64,000 bases of DNA from Photobacterium angustum (GTDB taxonomy: Bacteria > Pseudomonadota > Gammaproteobacteria > Enterobacterales > Vibrionaceae), in assembly GCF_003026365.1 (NCBI RefSeq), contig NZ_PYOM01000013.1, forward strand, positions 1 through 64,000. Direction: 5' to 3'. The notes under the pieces were generated by a model. That model searched no databases. It was not told where the DNA came from and saw nothing but the letters and a program-made list of their open reading frames with translations. A program made the translations under genes and the position numbers. Of the stretch, positions 60,158 through 64,000 are shown in pieces; positions within the stretch are counted from its first letter, which is position 1; the number at the start of each line of letters is the position of its first letter.

Positions 60158-60597
60158 GTTATCTTAACTTGTTGGTGATATGAAATGGCGATTACTCCTA
60201 GAGTAGTCGCCATTTTTTTAACTCGGTATTTTGATTTTATTCAGAATGCATCAATATAGTTATTAAAACGCTCAATACGTGAGTTTTTGAATAAATCTAC
60301 GTTGTCGTATTTGAAATATTTCACGAACATTCAATAATTCCAAATATTCCTCTGTTCGCTATTTTTTTGTGAGTAGACTTTTTGTACTTTGTTTATTCAT
60401 CAAGCTAGCAATTTATAATAAAAACTTTTAAGTTGCTTAATAAAGGTGTAAAAACAAAGCATTGACATTTGCTGTAGTGGCAATGTTTTCTCTTATGTTG
60501 TTTTATAATGCTAAAAACGTTATGTGTTTGGTGTTATTAGCTTTATGAAGCAATAGGTATTTATTTTATTTCCCCAAGCAGGAGCAAAGTCAAAATT
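60158..60597. other. gyrA-serC intergenic region
   Basis: 440 bases: the gyrA terminator, then AT-rich sequence with the serC promoter (TATAAT at about 60506 is a candidate -10). No gene seen. Confidence 0.45.
60183..60219 (+). terminator. Terminator after gyrA
   Basis: AATGGCGATTACTC pairs with GAGTAGTCGCCATT (one mismatch), then T7. Confidence 0.88.
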
Positions 60598-61680
60598 ATG
60601 GATAAGGTTTATAACTTTTGCGCAGGACCCGCAATGATCCCAGCAGATGTTCTCGCCAAAGCTCAACAAGAATTGATTAACTGGAATGGTTTAGGTACTT
60701 CTGTGATGGAAGTAAGCCACCGTAGTAAAGAGTTTCTTGCTGTTGCTGCACAATCAGAACAAGATCTACGTGATCTTTTGAATATTCCTGCTAATTACCA
60801 CGTGCTGTTTTGTCATGGTGGCGCACGTGGCCAGTTTGCTGCTGTACCGTTAAATTTACTGGGTGATGCAGAAACCGCTGACTATATGGATGGTGGCTTC
60901 TGGGCGCACAGTGCGATTGAAGAAGCAAAGAAATATTGCCAACCAAATGCGATTGATATTACCTGTGAAAAAGACGGTAAAAAGGCAGTACTACCGGCTT
61001 CACAATGGTCACTTTCTGACGATGCGGCTTTTGTGCATTTTTGTCCAAATGAAACGATTGATGGCATTGAAATCCGTGATTTGCCTCAGACGGATAAGCC
61101 AATTGTGGCTGATATGTCATCAACAATCTTATCGCGTAAGATTGATGTATCAAAATACGGTGTGATTTACGCCGGTGCACAAAAGAACATTGGCCCTGCT
61201 GGTTTAACGATTGTTATTGTACGTGATGATTTGCTTGGTAAAGCTAAATCTATTCTTCCAAGTATTCTTGATTACACGGTTCTGGTAGAAAAAGAATCGA
61301 TGTTTAATACACCACCAACATTTGCATGGTATTTAGCTGCTGAAGTATTTAAATGGCTAAAAGCTGTTGGTGGGGTAGAAGCGATGGAAGAGCGTAATCT
61401 CGCTAAAGCTAAATTACTGTATGACTTTGTTGATCACTCTGACTTTTATATCAACGAAGTACACAGTGATAACCGTTCAATTATGAATGTGCCGTTTCAA
61501 TTAAAAAATGCTGAGTTGGATAACTTGTTTTTAGAGCAAGCAGACTTGGCTGGCTTAAAAGCATTAAAAGGACATCGTGCAGTAGGTGGTATGCGAGCGT
61601 CAATCTACAATGCGATGCCATTAGAAGGTGTTCAAGCATTAGTTGATTTTATGGCTAAGTTCGAAAAAGAAAACGCGTAA
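60598..61680 (+). CDS. serC: Phosphoserine aminotransferase
   Basis: 360-residue PLP enzyme of serine and pyridoxine synthesis (FCAGPAMIP start, PLP lysine in [25 protein letters not shown]). AGGAG precedes the ATG. In E. coli serC is followed by aroA; here it stands alone before the PTS-EAL gene. Confidence 0.98.
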   Translation: MDKVYNFCAGPAMIPADVLAKAQQELINWNGLGTSVMEVSHRSKEFLAVAAQSEQDLRDLLNIPANYHVLFCHGGARGQFAAVPLNLLGDAETADYMDGGFWAHSAIEEAKKYCQPNAIDITCEKDGKKAVLPASQWSLSDDAAFVHFCPNETIDGIEIRDLPQTDKPIVADMSSTILSRKIDVSKYGVIYAGAQKNIGPAGLTIVIVRDDLLGKAKSILPSILDYTVLVEKESMFNTPPTFAWYLAAEVFKWLKAVGGVEAMEERNLAKAKLLYDFVDHSDFYINEVHSDNRSIMNVPFQLKNAELDNLFLEQADLAGLKALKGHRAVGGMRASIYNAMPLEGVQALVDFMAKFEKENA

Positions 61681-61695
61681 AATCGAATAAAAATT

Positions 61696-61728
61696 AAAGC
61701 CATAATAGTCGATATTATGGCTTTTTTT
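61696..61728 (+). terminator. Terminator after serC
   Basis: AAAGCCATAATA pairs with TATTATGGCTTT, then T-run. Confidence 0.88.
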
Positions 61729-61874
61729 AATTTTTAAACATTATAACAATTGCAGTTTAACGATATAAACAAAGACGCTAATTCTGTTACTTCTGCTAAC
61801 AGTTTTATTATTGATGAAAAGCTTTTCATATATATAATCGCGAGCTCATACCCTAGCATGGCTTTTATCGTTAT

Positions 61875-63890
61875 ATGTGGAAAATGGCGTCAATTAAGTC
61901 ATATTACAACAACTATATTAAAGATATATCAATTGTCTTTTTATTGTTATTGCCATTAACGATTTGTAACGCAATAACCATTTTTGTTGGTCACTCCTTA
62001 AATATCGCAGGCTTAACACAAGCGGCGAGTACGTTTTTCTATTTCTCTGATTTACTAATAGGTATTTATCCTATTACGTTGTGTATTATCACAAGCTATT
62101 ACATTTCAACGAAACATGGTGTGAATGCCATGGTTGTTGTGCCGTATTCATTGCTTATGTACATTGCGATTTCGGTACCTAATGATCTAGTTGCGGCAAA
62201 TACAGGACTACCTAATAATCCGCTTATTGCGCTGTTGACGGCAATTATTTCCGCAATGTGTTGTGTGTCGTTTCGTTTATTTCCACTTGATCCGTCTCGT
62301 TTAGATTTTGTGAAAACACTTTATAAACAAGTGGCTCATTTTTTTGCTTTTCTATTGATGACACTCGCACTTGCAAAGCTAATGGAAAGTTTCCTTGCTT
62401 TTAGTACGGGGGCGAGCAAGTTCATAACATTAAACCCATTAACGTTTTTAGGTGGTCTTGCATACCAATTTATCTTGGGTTTATTGGGCGCTGTAGGTAT
62501 CAATGGACATAACTTTTTATTCCGCGCGAAACAGCAACTTTTTGAAAATACACAACTAAACATCGCAGCATGGCAAGCTGGAGACGCACCGTTAAATGTC
62601 TTAGGGCAAGGTTTTTATGATGCATTTTTATCAATGGGTGGCTCTGGAAATACGATCAGCCTTTTGCTATGTATTTTATTGTTTTCAAAAGATCGTCGTC
62701 ATATCACGTTAGCAATATCAGCGATACCATTAGTGATCTTTAATATTAATGAGCTATTACTGTTTGGTTTGCCTATTATCTTTAATCCAATATTAATTGT
62801 GCCTTTTGTGTGTGTACCGTTAGTTAGTTTTGTTGTGGTTTATAGCGCTATATCATTAGGTTTAGTAAATCATGTTGGGACGATTGTTGATTGGATGACA
62901 CCGCCATTATTAAGTGGCTATATTGCGACCCAAAATAGCATTGGTGGGGTTGTTCTACAGTTTGTGGTAATAACACTTGGTGTAATGATTTATCGTCCGT
63001 TTTATTTGAATTATGTTGGGCGAAGTCGTCAAAATAATATGATGATGAGCCGACAATCAGAATTAGAAAGCTCAACACTGAAAACCTTCTTAGGTGATAT
63101 AAACCAAATGATGGGTAGTTACGTAAGTAAGCATGATATAAGCCGTCGGGTTAATCATATGCTTAATAACGGTGAGTTTGTAATGCATTATCAGCCACAG
63201 GTAAACGTAACTAACTCGGCGCAATTATCCTTTGAGGCATTAGTTCGTTATAAAGATAAAACGGGTAAGCTAACTCCGCCAATCTTTATTAATGATTTTT
63301 ATCAGCTTGGTGCAATCAAACAATTGGATCAGATGGTTATCGATCTCGTTTTAAATGATATGCAAAATATGCCTTTAGATAATGGCTGTAAAGTGTCGGT
63401 GAATATTTCGGCAGAAAGTATTGCTGATCCTGTAATCATTCATCTGATCATGGAACGCTTACGCTTTTATAATATTGACCCAGAAAATTTAGAAGTTGAG
63501 ATCACAGAAGAAGCTATTATCACTGAAGATAAGCAGATTTCTAAAAATATAGATGCACTACAAGCATTAGGGATCACTGTTGCTATCGATGACTTTGGCT
63601 CGGGTTATGCGTCATTTCCGCATTTACTTAAATTTAACTTCGATAAGGTAAAGCTTGATAGATCGTTGTTATTGAATACGCAAAATGAGCGAGAAAAGAA
63701 CCTTTACCAATTGTTAGCTAAGATCAGTGAAGTAACGGGCTGTGTCTTGGTTGCAGAAGGTATTGAGACGGAACAAGAAAAACAGTTTGTTGAACAGTGT
63801 GGTATCGATATTTGCCAAGGCTATTATTTTGCGAAACCTATGCCATTAGATGAGGCACAGGTTTGGGCTAACAATAAGATCCGGATTTAA
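61875..63890 (+). CDS. PTS IIC-like permease fused to an EAL phosphodiesterase domain
   Basis: 671 residues. The first 390 or so form a lactose/cellobiose-type PTS IIC membrane domain (about ten helices; GLLGAVGINGHNFLF, DAFLSMGGSGNTISLLL, FNINELLLFGLPIIFNP). A linker at about 390-430 leads to an EAL domain (about 430-668) with all catalytic residues: EAL in FEALVRYK, Asn in VNISAES, Glu in EITEEA, DDFGSG, Lys in VKLDRS, Glu in AEGIET and Gln in QGYYF. No IIA or IIB domain or neighbour is present, so it is likelier a sugar-sensing phosphodiesterase than a transporter. An ATG at 61884 is an alternative start. Confidence 0.92.
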   Translation: MWKMASIKSYYNNYIKDISIVFLLLLPLTICNAITIFVGHSLNIAGLTQAASTFFYFSDLLIGIYPITLCIITSYYISTKHGVNAMVVVPYSLLMYIAISVPNDLVAANTGLPNNPLIALLTAIISAMCCVSFRLFPLDPSRLDFVKTLYKQVAHFFAFLLMTLALAKLMESFLAFSTGASKFITLNPLTFLGGLAYQFILGLLGAVGINGHNFLFRAKQQLFENTQLNIAAWQAGDAPLNVLGQGFYDAFLSMGGSGNTISLLLCILLFSKDRRHITLAISAIPLVIFNINELLLFGLPIIFNPILIVPFVCVPLVSFVVVYSAISLGLVNHVGTIVDWMTPPLLSGYIATQNSIGGVVLQFVVITLGVMIYRPFYLNYVGRSRQNNMMMSRQSELESSTLKTFLGDINQMMGSYVSKHDISRRVNHMLNNGEFVMHYQPQVNVTNSAQLSFEALVRYKDKTGKLTPPIFINDFYQLGAIKQLDQMVIDLVLNDMQNMPLDNGCKVSVNISAESIADPVIIHLIMERLRFYNIDPENLEVEITEEAIITEDKQISKNIDALQALGITVAIDDFGSGYASFPHLLKFNFDKVKLDRSLLLNTQNEREKNLYQLLAKISEVTGCVLVAEGIETEQEKQFVEQCGIDICQGYYFAKPMPLDEAQVWANNKIRI

Positions 63891-63922
63891 TAAAAAGCCA
63901 TACATTGGCTGTGGTTTTTTGT

Positions 63923-64000
63923 TTATTGTTTTGGATATATCAGTTTATCTGTATCGAAACCTGCTTTTTTAGCAATGTTGATATAACGTTCTAATTGCTT
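63923..64000 (-). CDS. Lipocalin (Blc-like), C-terminal end only
   Basis: The last 25 residues of a minus-strand gene that continues beyond the window: a helix (LERYINIAKKAGF) and DTDKLIYPKQ before the stop. This resembles the C-terminus of Blc-type outer-membrane lipocalins (AxxxGFDTxKLIxVxQ), but the piece is short. It is 32 bases from the convergent PTS-EAL gene. Confidence 0.5.
   Translation of the reverse strand, partial: KQLERYINIAKKAGFDTDKLIYPKQ

Noticed and set aside
61750..61959. 69-codon plus-strand frame before the PTS-EAL gene
   Set aside because: It runs through the serC downstream region and into the start of the PTS-EAL gene in another frame, with no ribosome site or domain.
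63898..63920. Terminator after the PTS-EAL gene
   Set aside because: Only a 5-bp stem (AGCCA/TGGCT) is clear before the T-run; plausible but too weak to list as a feature.

Overview
The window looks like chromosome 1 of a marine gammaproteobacterium of the family Vibrionaceae, most likely a Photobacterium. This rests on gene order and on protein sequences as I remember their relatives; no database was searched. Typical blocks are trp operon / rnm-yciO-rluB, yciK-sohB-yciN-topA-cysB, and yfaE-nrdB-nrdA / ubiG / gyrA / serC. I saw no rRNA, tRNA, CRISPR array, insertion sequence or integrase.

Layout. 1-7336: housekeeping genes (iron-type alcohol dehydrogenase, cardiolipin synthase, an RluA-type pseudouridine synthase, a small unknown gene, an RlmI-like methyltransferase, a short SbmA/BacA-type transporter, a lipoprotein, yciI). 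7491-18101: a ten-gene sugar catabolism cluster lying between yciI and yciA, which are near neighbours in relatives. 18107-27305: yciA, yciB and a trp operon (DAHP synthase-trpE-G-D-C(F)-B-A) with a readable leader peptide, attenuator and TrpR operator. 27317-41530: rnm, yciO, rluB, a drug/metabolite transporter, yciK, sohB, yciN, topA, miaE, a membrane-anchored coiled-coil protein, cysB and a methyltransferase. 41601-51711: a PAS-GGDEF-EAL protein, tyrP with TyrR boxes, a CinA/YfaY protein, a YbaY-META lipoprotein, and a PotE-like antiporter next to an AdiA-like arginine decarboxylase. 51747-64000: class Ia ribonucleotide reductase with its ferredoxin, ubiG, a probable 41-residue membrane peptide gene, gyrA, serC, a PTS-IIC/EAL fusion, and the end of a lipocalin-like gene.

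The most interesting part is the cluster at 7491-18101. Read together, its genes give a complete route from L-galactose to pyruvate and glyceraldehyde 3-phosphate: FucP-type uptake, mutarotase, aldose 1-dehydrogenase, COG3618 lactonase, L-galactonate 5-dehydrogenase, tagaturonate reductase (UxaB), altronate dehydratase (UxaA), KDG kinase and KDPG aldolase. A GntR-family regulator with two winged-helix domains in tandem accompanies them. No uronate isomerase is present, so galacturonate is unlikely to be the entry substrate; L-fucose does not fit because the UxaB/UxaA steps need an oxygen at C6. L-galactose occurs in red-algal polymers such as porphyran, which suits a marine host. I recall L-galactose catabolism of similar logic being reported for a gut Bacteroides, so the chemistry may not be new; the marine arrangement, regulator and transporter may be.

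Second-tier points: the PTS permease-EAL fusion, the DAHP synthase built into the trp operon, an arginine decarboxylase paired with an ornithine/putrescine-type antiporter, the small peptide gene upstream of gyrA with its own terminator, and a yfaE stop codon buried in a terminator hairpin.
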